The notes below the pieces were generated by a model that was given only the letters and a program-made list of their open reading frames with translations, was not told where the DNA came from and did not search any database. Shown here piece by piece: positions 31,212-41,044 of a DNA stretch of 64,000 nucleotides (position 1 is the first letter of the stretch; every line of letters begins with the position of its first letter). Origin of the DNA: Apodemus sylvaticus. Taxonomy: Eukaryota; Chordata; Mammalia; Rodentia; Muridae. A program made the translations under genes and the position numbers. The stretch lies in contig NC_067490.1 in NCBI RefSeq assembly GCF_947179515.1, forward strand, positions 28,123,327-28,187,326, given 5' to 3'.

Positions 31212-34050
31212 GGCGGCCGGAGAAAAACTGCTCATGGGCAGCATGTAAGACCTGGACTCTCCTCCCACCCCTTTCCACAGGTGTGTGTGTTTGACTAGGC
31301 ATCCTCCTTCCCCCTTGTTAAATCTTAAACAAGAGAAAAAGCAGGTTACAGAAAAACAGTTTTTCCATGTGTAGGACACGGTATCAAAAAAAAAAAAATA
31401 ATAATAATGGTTAGAAGCTATTTCAAAACTCTCCTGGAAAGGAGAAGAAAACGGGAGACGTCCTGTTTTCTCTCTGAAACCTACTGGAGATCTCCTTAGT
31501 TCAGGTTAAGATATTTGGATCTTTTGGGACATCAAGTTCCCTCGTTGTCTATTGTACGGTCTTTGGTGCACCAAAACTTGTCTATATGTGTGTCAATTCA
31601 TGTTGTCTATTGTTTTGTTTGGCTGAATGATTGGTTGTTTTTATGTTTTATGTTAAAAAAAAAATGGTAAAAAGGCGTTATCTTGCTGGCAGTCCTGCCA
31701 ATTGTGGTTTACACAGAGGAGGCTAACTTGAGGTGCCTCACATTCTAAGGTAGGAGTCAAAGACAGCTGGAAAAAAAGCTGCTTCTTAAAGAGCCAACAG
31801 CCAGACAAGTGGAAATGGTTAATTCTCCTAGAAAATTTTCTATCATGATGATGATTGGGTTCAAGGTGCTTTATTCCTCTGAAGTTACAGCTAGAAAAAA
31901 TATATATTTGGTTTAAATTTATGAGATTTGTATGATCGCTTCATTCTTATTTCTAATTAGTCTTAAAGGTATAAATGTTTTCCATATCTTGACTATAGAG
32001 TTATAAATTAATTGGTTATGATTTAAAAGGTATAATGTTAAAAAAAAAAGTTAGTTTAAAACTGGTGATTCAGTGTCGGAGCCATCTTAACTAGCTACAT
32101 CATGTGGCATGACGCAACCCAGGAAATACAGGCCTTTAAGATGCTTCTAAATTGACATGGTGTTTTGTGTAAATCTTGGCCTGGAGATTGGACTTATAAG
32201 AAATATGATTTAAAATAATGTCTCTTCAATAAGTTACAAAGTCATACATTCAAACACAAGATGATGGACAAACTTTACAATATAAAAATATATTTGCCAT
32301 TAATTTTAAGGAGAAAAGATTGTTTAAAACTGGGTTTTGCTTTCAACAAATTGTAGTTATGCTTTGATATTACAGGTTTCTTTTGTTATTTGACCTTCAT
32401 ACAATGGGGTCTGGTTACTCTTTACAGGACCGTGGGTGTAGGTCTGGCCTTAGAGATAACAAACTCAGATCAGGAGATTTACATTTGAGTTAATACAAAG
32501 CTCAGAGCTGCCTCAAAGCTGCTCAAAGCTGCAGAGGCTTGAGAGATGCAGTTTTGTCTTATAGGCCTCACTTAGAGAGTTTCTGGCCAAAGGAACATTT
32601 TAACAGATTCATACAGATATGGTTCAAAATAAAGTTCACACTTAGATCTGTAAAAGATAATAAGGCTATATAGAAATTATAAAGACATTAAAATTTGGAC
32701 TGTCTACTCCATACAAAATTATTATAGGTATAGGGGGTAGTTTTTTGCTTTACATTCTGATAATTATAAAAACATTCACTTCTAACTTTAAAGGAGCATA
32801 AGCTAACTTTAAAAAACCAATAAAATAATTTCATTAGAAAGTTATTCCTCAAGAAATGGCTTGCTCTTAACATTGGGCTTTTAAAGTTTTTAAGAAAATG
32901 ATTTTCAAAAGGTGTTAAGATAAATATTTTGCCTAAGACACTGCTTTAAGTTGGTCATTTAAGCCTCTGATATTCTCAACATAGATGCAAAATAAATACT
33001 GAGAGACATAACTTAGAGAAAGCTACCATAAGTATTTGTCAACAGTTTATGATATATGTTCACTTCCATTCCTTAACAAAGAGAACATTAATGTAAAATC
33101 TCTCCAAATACGATTTTGACATCCTCCAATAAAGATTTGATATAATAATAAAATGTTACAAAATAAAATCATAAAAATATTTTTAAAAGACTGTTTTAAG
33201 AGCGTGATAAAATGTTTGTTCCTTATTTTAAACAACAATCAAATTGATTATTATTAATTGTTAATCTATTACATGACAAGCCTTTTTGACAAAATTAATA
33301 ATTGTTATCTAAAAGATAAATTGTTAAAAATTTGCCTCTATACATGTTTTTATATTGTTATAGTTTTATACATGCATCCTATAAAAATGCATCTACTATG
33401 GGAATAAATCTCATATAATTAGATCACATGTTTATTCTTTTGAGTGTCCTCTTGCTTCAGCACAGATAATTGAATTGGGTGCTGTATCTATTTGTTTTAA
33501 AATGTTAAAAATCAAACTTTTGATTTTTATATTAATAATATACATATATAGTTCATGGCTTGCAATTGCTTAAAGTTGTTTCCTTTTAATGATACTAATT
33601 CTTAACTTTTACAATTGTTTGTACAAATACAATTTAAAAAATTAATCAAAAATATACATATGACTATTGACAGCTTTTCAAGCTTCCTAGTTATAACTAT
33701 TTTAACATAAGAAACAAAATATAAGTTTAGTTGTTACATATGTTATTTTTTAATACTAAATGTTCCAAATCAGATTAAGACAAATATTATAACTGATTAT
33801 TATAATCAGTCATTTGAGATGTCTTATTAACAATTTGATATTAGTCATATTACTGATATTTCCCATAATTTGCAGAGGCAAGATATTATAGAACAAGTCC
33901 ATAGAACTTTACAATATTTTTATAATTAAAAAAGGAGAAAATAACATCTCTATATACCATAAAAAATTTTAAATTTTAATGCCAGGGAACTCTAAGTGTA
34001 GAGAAGAGGTATGTTTGTGTTCTTTCTACAGGATGCTGAAGGAACATGCT
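31212..34050. other. AT-rich non-coding filler inside the ERV
   Basis: About 2.8 kb in the position of pol and most of env has no open frame longer than about 65 codons and no RT (YxDD-like) or integrase signature that I can find. Its composition changes sharply: the flanks are mixed or GC-rich, while 31,900-33,960 is strongly A/T-rich with many TTTAAAA and ATAATAA-type runs. Either it is unrelated DNA acquired by the element (as in the ETn elements) or pol decayed beyond recognition. The largely identical LTRs argue against extensive decay. Confidence 0.6.
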
Positions 34051-34059
34051 AGCTGCCAG

Positions 34060-34370
34060 AGTATGCTGATGCTGAGATTTCACCCTGACTTTCCACCTTG
34101 CTCTCCAGCCTTTTGGGGCCCCTCCTGGGTCTTTTGTTTCTTTTGTCATTTGGCCCCTGGGCCTTTAACAGATTAACCAGTTTTGTTAAATCACAGATTG
34201 ATTCTGCCTTGACAGACGTGGAGGTAGCAACCATCGGCCTTCAGTTTTCTACCCTTGCTGCAGGCACAGAGCTTTCTTGGTTCCTAAGCAGTAGAAACGT
34301 CAATGCCAGAGAGGGTGACCTCCAGCTCCTAATAGTGGCTGAGGGCCATAAGCTGTGGAGTAGCCAATGA
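34060..34370 (+). pseudogene. Env transmembrane-subunit remnant
   Basis: The frame at 34098-34370 opens with LLGPLLGLLFLLSFGPW and then NRLTSFVKSQID, the membrane-spanning helix followed by the arginine/lysine cytoplasmic tail typical of gamma/type-D Env TM proteins (the GPL...GPxxxNRL...FVK pattern). No surface subunit, furin site or fusion peptide remains upstream. A beta-type protease with a gamma-type TM tail is the type-D pattern known in retroviruses. Confidence 0.7.
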
Positions 34371-34672
34371 CGGGAAATATTGTGGTGCCACGAGCCAGAT
34401 GCACACCGCCTCTTGGCTGCAGGGTGACTCCATGACGGGATTATTGTGAGTCCGCTACCTGGATGCCCGTCACACCCACCAAGGGCCTGATTAAGCCATT
34501 GGAGTGGGATGTGATGCCAGGAGTGGATGCAACTTACATAGCCTAAGACAGAGGCCCTGCCCTACTAGGATCTAAAAAGGCCTAGTTACTGCGGTGCTGG
34601 ACGTGGGGGCAAAACCACATAGCCTAAAACAGGCTCTCCACCGACCCTCTTTCCATAGCCACCCCTCAACTT
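34371..34672 (+). other. ERV 3' untranslated region
   Basis: Non-coding stretch between the env tail and the polypurine tract. The phrases ACATAGCCTAAGACAG (about 34536) and ACATAGCCTAAAACAG (about 34617) are near repeats about 80 bases apart. Confidence 0.5.
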
Positions 34673-34692
34673 AAGAAAGAAAAAAGGAGGAG
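34673..34692 (+). promoter_or_regulatory. Polypurine tract of the ERV
   Basis: Twenty consecutive purines (AAGAAAGAAAAAAGGAGGAG) end two bases before the 3' LTR, where plus-strand DNA synthesis is primed. Confidence 0.9.
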
Positions 34693-34693
34693 T

Positions 34694-35101
34694 TGTAGGA
34701 AGCCATTAGAGACCCTCACTTTGGCTGACAGGGCTAAGGCCCTGAGAAAAGCAAACAAGAGCCTCTCCCATGGGTATTGGTTTAGCCATTGTCTCGAGAT
34801 AACTGCAGAATGATCCTGTCTGCGTCAACATCGACGACTCCGGGTATCTTCATCAGATGACCTTCTCATCTCCTGCTGTAAATGCCAGGAATACCTCTGC
34901 CCCTCTTTGTCCTTGCCTTGGGGTACTCCCCTTCTGGAAGCCTTAAAACCTGGGTACCCCAGAACATTAAACGAGGCTTTGACACAACTCAGAGTGGCTT
35001 TTCATTCTTGGTGCTTGGCCTCCGTCTCTCTCCCCCCCTTTTGACCCGCAGGTAGCACCCCTTCGGAACCCTGGAATAACTGACCCGCGGGACGGGTTAC
35101 A
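34694..35101 (+). repeat. 3' LTR of the ERV
   Basis: 408 bases from TGTAGGAAGCC to GACGGGTTACA. Compared with the 5' LTR the U3 appears identical and the differences sit in the early R/U5 region (for example ACAACTCAGAGTGGCTTTTC against AAAACCCAGATTGACTCTGTC-type text). Confidence 0.95.
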
Positions 35102-35107
35102 CAATGC

Positions 35108-35200
35108 CTTAGAGCTGGATCTCATGGAGGCATGTCTTTGTCCAAAGCTCCTTTCTCTGTTGGCTTTAGCTGGTGTCAAGTTGACAAACAAAACCAGCTT
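35108..35200 (-). repeat. Rodent interspersed repeat, family B, right part
   Basis: GAGCTGGATCTCATGGAGGC and GGTGTCAAGTTGACAAACAAAACC match the right end of the copy at 25903-26309 and complete the unit cut at 29510. Confidence 0.8.
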
Positions 35201-35202
35201 GT

Positions 35203-35323
35203 ATCATCCAAGTGTTAGGAGTATAGATGTACCCCACTACCCCAGTATATGAGATGCTGAGGATTGAACCCATGGCCTTACACATGCTGGGCATGCAGTC
35301 TGTCAATGGGGCTACAGCCTCAG
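35203..35323 (-). repeat. B4 SINE, right part (outer layer)
   Basis: CATCCAAGTGTTAGGAGTATAG and GTACCCCACTACCCC continue the SINE cut at 29216, and GATTGAACCCATGGCCTTAC...GTCAATGGGGCTACAG is the inverted ID-like head of a B4. Confidence 0.75.
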
Positions 35324-36036
35324 CTCTGATGTACCTGACAGTGAAATACCAGAGCACGAAATGTTGTGCTCTGTGTTGTTGGCCACCGGGTCTTGGGCAG
35401 GACATTTAGACACCTTCCGATTTTTTATTTTTCACATTCCAACCAAATGACTCAGTCTCTTTCTTTTCCTCAGTAACTCACAGCTGTTCTCTGGATCCCA
35501 GCTGCCTTTCTTGTGACATTAAAGCAACAAACGGCAGTTGTTTTTCTAGCCGCCTCACAGGAGTAATCAATGCCTTTAGAGTCTTTGACATCTCTTTTCA
35601 AAGAAGCTTACGATAAGCGTCTCAGCGGGCATCGATAGCCCGTCTCTCCTCATCTCGGCCGTAATAACGAATGTACGAAGCAGTCCAAATCCACTAATCT
35701 ACCCTGTTAACAGTCAGTAATTTGGTTCAGGCTTAATTCTATTAAGTGTTGATTGAATGTAGATGCTCATCTTTCTCAGCAATTCCTAACTAGATCAGCA
35801 TTTAGCTGTGTGGAACTCCTGCAGTAGTTTCCAACCCTTGCTGTCTAGAGGGGACGACTGCCGAATAACAACACCGTAACGCGGTTATCCCTGTGCCTAT
35901 TTATAAAACACAAACAGCTCTCATGTTCAGCGGTTATCGAGTCCTGTGTCTAAAGTCCCTATCTCCTGGCCAAGTTAAAAGTCCGCAACATCTACCCTTG
36001 GTGTTCATTGGCTTTCAGTTTTAAAGCTTCAGTCCT
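35324..36036. other. Unique DNA with retained CpGs; candidate conserved element
   Basis: No repeat is recognised. Around 35609-35690 there are about nine CpGs in 85 bases (GATAAGCGTC, GGGCATCGATAGCCCG, CGGCCGTAATAACG), and more at 35850-35945 (GACGACTGCC, CCGTAACGCGG, GCGGTTATCGAG). TAAT and ATTA cores recur between them. This combination, in non-coding non-island DNA, is what deeply conserved enhancers often look like, but conservation cannot be judged from one genome. Confidence 0.4.
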
Positions 36037-36058
36037 TTTTTTTTTTTTTTTTTTTTTT
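36037..36058. repeat. Poly(T) run
   Basis: About 22 T with no SINE attached that I can recognise. Confidence 0.9.
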
Positions 36059-36198
36059 AAAAATGATATCCATAGTTCAGTAAAACTTCACAGCGAGCAT
36101 CATTACTTGGCTTAAGCCAAGCATTATTTTTATTGCCCCAGAAATCAGCACACTGTTGGAAGGGGAGGCACTGTGGCTCGCCGTTACCGCAGTCAGTA

Positions 36199-36286
36199 CT
36201 GTACCACACAGGCACATACGCTGTACCACACAGGCACATACGCTGTACCACACAGGCACATACGCTGTACCACACAGGCACATACG
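36199..36286. repeat. Exact 22-bp x 4 tandem repeat
   Basis: Four perfect copies of a 22-base unit starting CTGTACCACACAGG and ending CACATACG, at 36199, 36221, 36243 and 36265. Flanking DNA is unique. Because 22 is not a multiple of three, the cysteine-rich open frames on the minus strand are an artefact. Confidence 0.98.
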
Positions 36287-37411
36287 CGGACGTTGCTTCA
36301 GAAGCCAGATCACAGTGAAATGTAGGAAATAAGTTATGAGGTTTAACTATGTTCTCCTCTGGTTTTAATATATTTTCCCACTTATAAATCCATATGATGT
36401 AATTCCTAAGAAATATTAAGTGCGCCCAATACCTTCCAATAGCCTGACTCTTGAACAAGCCATCTGTAGCACACCACTGGCTTTAAATTTATCTCAGAGT
36501 CTGGGACAGAAGCTTGGTCTGGAAACTAACAAGTGATTTTTTTTTTTTTTTTAAATCTAAAGCAACTCTTGACCCAAATACACAGACACTGATCTGGATT
36601 AGGTTAACAGCAAACATGAAGACTGCATGAGGTGGTGTGCCTCAAGCAAGATTAAGAATCTTCCCACCTTCCTCCCCATTTTGATAAAAAGCATCTGTCC
36701 CTCTCTCCCCCATCTCTCCCCCATCTCCCCCCCTCAGTTTTCAAGCCTGAATTCTTGGTGTTGTATTTGACTGCCTCTTCCTCTCCAGTCATTCCAGGGT
36801 TCCAGATGTTTGCCACATCCTGACAGCTCTACTTCCCAACAACCTCCAGGCAGGCTTCCATCACCTCTCTGCCTCCATCACCACTAGCCTGCGCAAGCTG
36901 TTATTCTTTTGTCCTGAGAACCCTGCAATCAAAATGGTCCTGCTTATACCCTTACACCATGAGCGCATGCTCAGAAAGCAGAAGGCAGGAGGGTCCTTTC
37001 AACGCGCAATTTGTGCTTTTCTTCTGCTTAGTATTTTCAGACAGCCTCATACGTCTCTCGAAGTGAAAGCCGAAATCGTTACAGTGGTCCACGGACCCAA
37101 CATCATTGACAAGTTTCCCTACTTTTCTGACCTTTTACCTACCGCTCTGCTCACGCCACTCAGCCTCACGTGTTCCTCCCTGGTGCCTGCAGGGATACCT
37201 CAGAGGAGTCCGATTCCTATGTAATCTATCTAGTCTTCTCCAGAAGACCATCGTGACTGACAGACTTGGCTTAATTTTATCTTCTCTTTCCCTGCAACTC
37301 TGAGGAAGGAATGCAAGGCACTTCACCTGCTAGCTCAGCACTCCACCTCTGAGTCGCTCCCCCCACCCCCCTCACCCCGCCCCATTCCTTACCATATTCC
37401 CAGAGAACTCC
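36287..37411. other. Unassigned
   Basis: Unique-looking DNA with a poly(T) at about 36538-36552. Plus-strand frames 36934-37224 and 37106-37303 have no known domain. No supported gene. Confidence 0.4.
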
Positions 37412-37500
37412 TCTTGAGGTTGAGGCCAGCTTGGTTTACAGAGTGAGCTCCAGGAGAGCCAGACTATACAGAGAAACCCTGTCTCAAAAACAGGCAAAGG
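37412..37500 (+). repeat. 5'-truncated B1 SINE
   Basis: TTGAGGCCAGCTTGGTTTACAG, GAGTGAGCTCCAGGAGAGCC and CAGAGAAACCCTGTCTCAAA are the B1 right half. Confidence 0.85.
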
Positions 37501-37985
37501 AATGAAAATTGTGCTTCCACTTACAACCCAACCACTTAGCTTTTCTACATAGACTCATTTTTATTAACTTACTGTGCTCTTTACTTGTTGATGAACCCCT
37601 CCCATCCCAACCCCAAGTAGCATAAACTACACAAAACCTTTGTCTGTATTATTCACTAAGCATTCTTCAGTATCTAGGATACTCGGATACTCCTTGATAT
37701 GTTAATTGCCATGAAGGAATAAAAATATGTCATCAAGCAGTTCGAAGGTTGATCATGGGTGCATTTGTAACCAACGAAACCACAGTGTCTGGTTTTAAAA
37801 CTCTGGTCTCCTGGTTACTAATCCCTCACCTTGTTGCCAGGCACCCAGGATTCTGACATGCCTGTCAGTTCCCAGCCCAGCCCTGTACCTTGGGTCTTTC
37901 TTGGCTGCCTTTTTTTCCCTGGGGTTACTTTTTAGAAACATGATTTGTGTCTGTGTCTGAGCTTTGAATCCTTTTATTCTTTTGG
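37501..37985. other. Unassigned
   Basis: No feature recognised. Confidence 0.4.
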
Positions 37986-37988
37986 GAG

Positions 37989-38030
37989 AGCAAGACAGTA
38001 AGCAAGACAGTAAGCAAGACAGTAAGCAAG
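37989..38030. repeat. 12-bp x 3.5 tandem repeat
   Basis: AGCAAGACAGTA units repeat without change immediately before an inverted B1 fragment. Confidence 0.9.
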
Positions 38031-38032
38031 AA

Positions 38033-38230
38033 GATCTCATTATATAGACCTGGCAGGCCTTGGGGTCATACTTCCCTTGTATTCCAAGCGCTAGAATTGC
38101 AGTAGGTACAACCACGCCTGGATTCTTTTTATTTGTTTGTTTGTTTGTTTGTTTATTTTGCTATTAGGAAAACACCAGGGATCTTTATACATCTTAATCT
38201 CTACCACTGAGCAACATCTCTGAGTTGAGC
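38033..38230 (-). repeat. B4-type SINE with (GTTT)n interruption
   Basis: A B1-like part (CATTATATAGACCTGGCAGG, GCGCTAGAATTGCAG, ACCACGCCTGG) is followed by a GTTT run and an inverted ID-like part (AAACACCAGGGATC, TCTACCACTGAGCAACATC). Confidence 0.6.
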
Positions 38231-38329
38231 TTTGGATCTGATAATACTCTGTTGTAACAGACTTTATAACAAAATCCATTGTTCTTACCATCTCCCAAAC
38301 TTAAAATGAAAGCCAAGTGCACTAGCAAT

Positions 38330-38636
38330 TGTCATGATTTGAATATGCTTGGCCCAGGGAGTGGCACTATTTAGAGGTGTGGCCCTGTTGGAGTAGGTGT
38401 GTCACTGTGGGTGTGGGCTTTCCTCATCCCAGCTGCCTGGAAGTGAGTCTTCCACTAGAAGCCTTCAGATGAAGATGTAGAACTCTCAGTTCCTCCTGGA
38501 CCATGCCTGCCTGGATGCTGCCATGCTCCCATCTTGATGATGATGGACTGAACCTTTGAACCTGTAAGCTAGCCCCAGTAAGAATTGTCTTGGTTGTGGT
38601 GTTTGTTTACAGCAATAAAACCCAAACTAAGACAGT
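38330..38636 (+). repeat. Rodent interspersed repeat, family A
   Basis: GTCATGATTTGAATATGCTTGG to AATAAAACCCAAACTAAGACAG, with GATGTAGAACTCTCAGTTCC and CTGGATGCTGCCATGCTCCC inside. Full-length copy. Confidence 0.85.
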
Positions 38637-38644
38637 AATCATCT

Positions 38645-38765
38645 TCACCTTGAATCCTAGCCAGTAGCAGGCAGAGACAGATGAATCACAAGTCCAAGAT
38701 TAGCCTGTGCTACATAGCAAATTCAAAGGTAGCCTGGGCTACCCAGTAAGATGCTGTCTCAAAAT
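38645..38765 (+). repeat. Old B1-like SINE
   Basis: GAATCCTAGCCAGTAGCAGG, GCCTGGGCTACCCAGTAAGATG and CTGTCTCAAAATAAATAA are B1 blocks. Confidence 0.6.
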
Positions 38766-38789
38766 AAATAACCCCAAACTTAAAATATG

Positions 38790-38910
38790 TAGTGCTGTGA
38801 GCCTGTAGTCACAGCTGCTTTGAAGGCCAATTCAGGAAGAATGCTTGAATCTAGTTTGAGGCCAGTGCAGATAATATAATGAGATGCCTGTTTAAAACAA
38901 ATCAAAACAG
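38790..38910 (+). repeat. Old B1-like SINE
   Basis: GAGCCTGTAGTCACAGCTGC, GAATGCTTGAATCTAGTTTG and AATGAGATGCCTG follow a proto-B1 order. Confidence 0.5.
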
Positions 38911-39286
38911 TTCGCTATAAGGATAACACTTCTTTCAGCAATTGGATAGGAGACGACTTATCTGTCAAACCTTCTGCTGTCTATTTAAGATACGTGGAAA
39001 TCCCAACAAAATTGAGGTTTAATGTACACACAGAATTAAACGGATTAGAGGCAACCTACCAGCTGTTGTTAGATATCAAGATTCCTGGCTGCCTACATAC
39101 CTTTCTTTAGCACTTTGCAGAAATCTTGGCATAATTGGGATCAACTGAGTGGTCTCCTCGGCTGTCAGTCCAGGTATCTGCTATCTAGACAACACAGTAC
39201 AGATGCTCTGAATTAATAACCTGCCTCTTGATTAGGGACAATGATATGAATGAGGAGAATTTTTTACCTCTAACAAGCCTGTGGAA
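38911..39286. other. Unique DNA, candidate conserved element
   Basis: No repeat recognised. It contains AT-core motifs (CATAATTGGGATC, GAATTAATAACC) and GGATTAG-type sites. Function not established. Confidence 0.3.
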
Positions 39287-39300
39287 TGATTTGGTTTTCT

Positions 39301-39487
39301 TTTTTTTTTTTTTTTTTTTGGTTTTTTGGTTTTTTGGATTTTGGTTTTGTGGAGACAGGGTTTCTCTGTGTAGCCCTGGCTGTCCTGGAGCTCACTCTGT
39401 AGACCAGGCTGGCCTCGAACTCAGAAATCCGCCTGCCTCTGCCTCCCAGAGTGCTGGGATTACAGGCGTGCGCCACCACCGCCCGGC
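39301..39487 (-). repeat. Young B1 SINE with 16-bp target duplication
   Basis: GAGACAGGGTTTCTCTGTGTAG, GACCAGGCTGGCCTCGAACTC, GAGTGCTGGGATTACAGGCG and CACCACCGCCCGGC are almost unchanged. TGATTTGGTTTTCTTT flanks it exactly (39287-39302 and 39488-39503). Confidence 0.97.
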
Positions 39488-39639
39488 TGATTTGGTTTTC
39501 TTTAAGTATCCCCTTTACCTATATTTTTTCTGCAGATTCTCTGTAAACAGTGGCAATATAAACAGCGATCTTTTCCAAATAGAATTGACTTGGCCAAAAC
39601 TCAGAGACCATGAGGTACCTAAAAATGCTAGTGAAAATA

Positions 39640-39962
39640 ATATATGTCATAATATATATAATATATACATATATAATATATTACAATATAAATATAATAT
39701 ATAAAATAAAATATATAGATATTGTATATTAATAAAATAATAAATAAATAAACATATTTCTAAAATAGAAAATGTATAAAATAAAAAGGACATATGCAAT
39801 AAAAATATAATATATAATATATAAATTTTACATTATTGCTCTTTATATAGCTATACTTTAGAGATATTTTTAATAAAAGGATATATACATTAGCATATAT
39901 AAATAAATATATGTTATATATAAAATATATAACATATAAAGGATATATATATATATAATAGA
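39640..39962. repeat. AT-rich low-complexity block (TATA)n
   Basis: Over 300 bases built of ATATAATATATA-type sequence with interspersed AAATAAA. Confidence 0.9.
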
Positions 39963-40019
39963 AAGGACATATCTCTTTACATAGCAACCCTTTAGAGATA
40001 CTTTAAAAAAAAATTTGTT

Positions 40020-40181
40020 GCCAGGTAGTGGTGGTGCACGCCTCCCAGCACTTGGGAGGCAGAGGTAGGTGGATTTCTGAGTTCGAAGCCAGCCTGGTCT
40101 ACAGAGTGAGTTCTAGGACAGCCAGGGCTACACAGAGAAACCCTGTCTCGGAAACAAAACAAAACAAAACAAAACAAAAAC
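40020..40181 (+). repeat. B1 SINE with (AAAAC)n tail
   Basis: GCCAGGTAGTGGTGGTGCACG, then CCTCCCAGCACTTGGGAGG (an internal TTTAAT is missing), GCCTGGTCTACAGAGTGAG, CAGAGAAACCCTGTCTCGG and AAAAC pentamers. Confidence 0.95.
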
Positions 40182-41044
40182 GTGTTATAGAATTGATACT
40201 ATTTCCCTGATCACCCTTTTGTATCTGTGAGGCAGCCGAGCAGAAGTAGAATCCAATGCATCTTTTATGGTGCTGTGGATGGAACTCAGGCCTCTCGTGT
40301 GCTGCTACGTTCCCCTCTCAGGCAGATGATCTGCCATGCTTTCTTTGTGGCTATGTGTCTACAGACATGCCCATTAGCCAGTGCTTCATTAGTGAAGGGG
40401 TGTGCTGATTGCCACAAGGTCTGCTGCGGCCTCTTACTCACCGGCTCCTGTTTTCATGAAACCTTTCTGTATTAGTGGCAGCACCGAGAGCCGCTGTAAT
40501 AATAGAAGGTGATGAGGCTGGTGATCCTAAGCCACCGTTAGACCTGAAGACTGAGTGTACGCCTCCACACCCCTTACTGCAGGATGGGCTGCAGGATGGA
40601 ATCGATGAATTTCATAAAAGCACTGTCGGCTTAATGCTATAAGGCTCCACCTAATATCAGATCAGTGAATGGTCCCTTGGAGGTGGGCAGAAGAGCTCTG
40701 TCTTTTTGGCTTACCTAAAGAAAATCTCAAATTGAAATTTTGTTCAACATTGCCGTTTCATCTACTTCAATATTGGTTTGTGTCATAGAAAAGGATCTTG
40801 GTTGGCTGAAGTTCATTAGGAGTCAGGGGACGAGAGAGACATGAAAAGTTTGCTGTTGTTGCTTTAGTGCGTGGAGGGTATTAATTAGCGAGCTGAGTGA
40901 AGCCCGGTGCTTCGGTGGGCGGATGTGCCAGGCTCAAGGGTAAGATGCCCATTCCAAGGTCTTAAAGTAGACCGGGGGAAACGGAAAATAAATAGAAGAG
41001 AACGGGGCGTGAGCATTTATTGTTTTACGTTTAAGACATCTGTG
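40182..41044. other. Unique DNA, candidate conserved element on the right
   Basis: No repeat recognised. The segment 40560-41020 includes GGAATCGATGAATTTCAT, GGTATTAATTAGCGAGCTG and CpG-bearing GGAAACGGAAAATAAATAG. No exon supported. Confidence 0.35.

Larger units (their letters stand above)
29511..35101 (+). mobile_element. Complete but defective class II (beta-type) endogenous retrovirus
   Basis: A 5,591-bp element with two LTRs (29511-29921, 34694-35101) bounded by an exact 6-bp target duplication, CAATGC, at 29505-29510 and 35102-35107. Between the LTRs lie a tRNA-Lys-type primer site, a splice donor, a weak gag-region remnant, a broken protease plus G-patch, about 2.8 kb of AT-rich DNA with no retroviral gene that I can read, an env transmembrane tail and a polypurine tract. 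The 6-bp duplication, lysine primer and G-patch protease place it with ERVK/betaretrovirus-like elements. With no reverse transcriptase or integrase recognisable it could only have moved by using proteins of another element. I did not assign a subfamily. Confidence 0.9.

Noticed and set aside
36199..36286. CRISPR array
   Set aside because: Direct 22-bp repeats without spacers, in mammalian DNA.
36057..36458. Cysteine-rich repeat peptide on the minus strand
   Set aside because: Comes from the 22-bp tandem repeat, whose unit length is not a multiple of three.
37989..38030. CRISPR-like or regulatory direct repeats
   Set aside because: A 12-bp microsatellite-like tandem beside a SINE; no spacers.
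39228..39704. 158-codon frame ending in Tyr/Ile/Asn
   Set aside because: It is the translation of an inverted B1 plus the adjacent AT-rich block.
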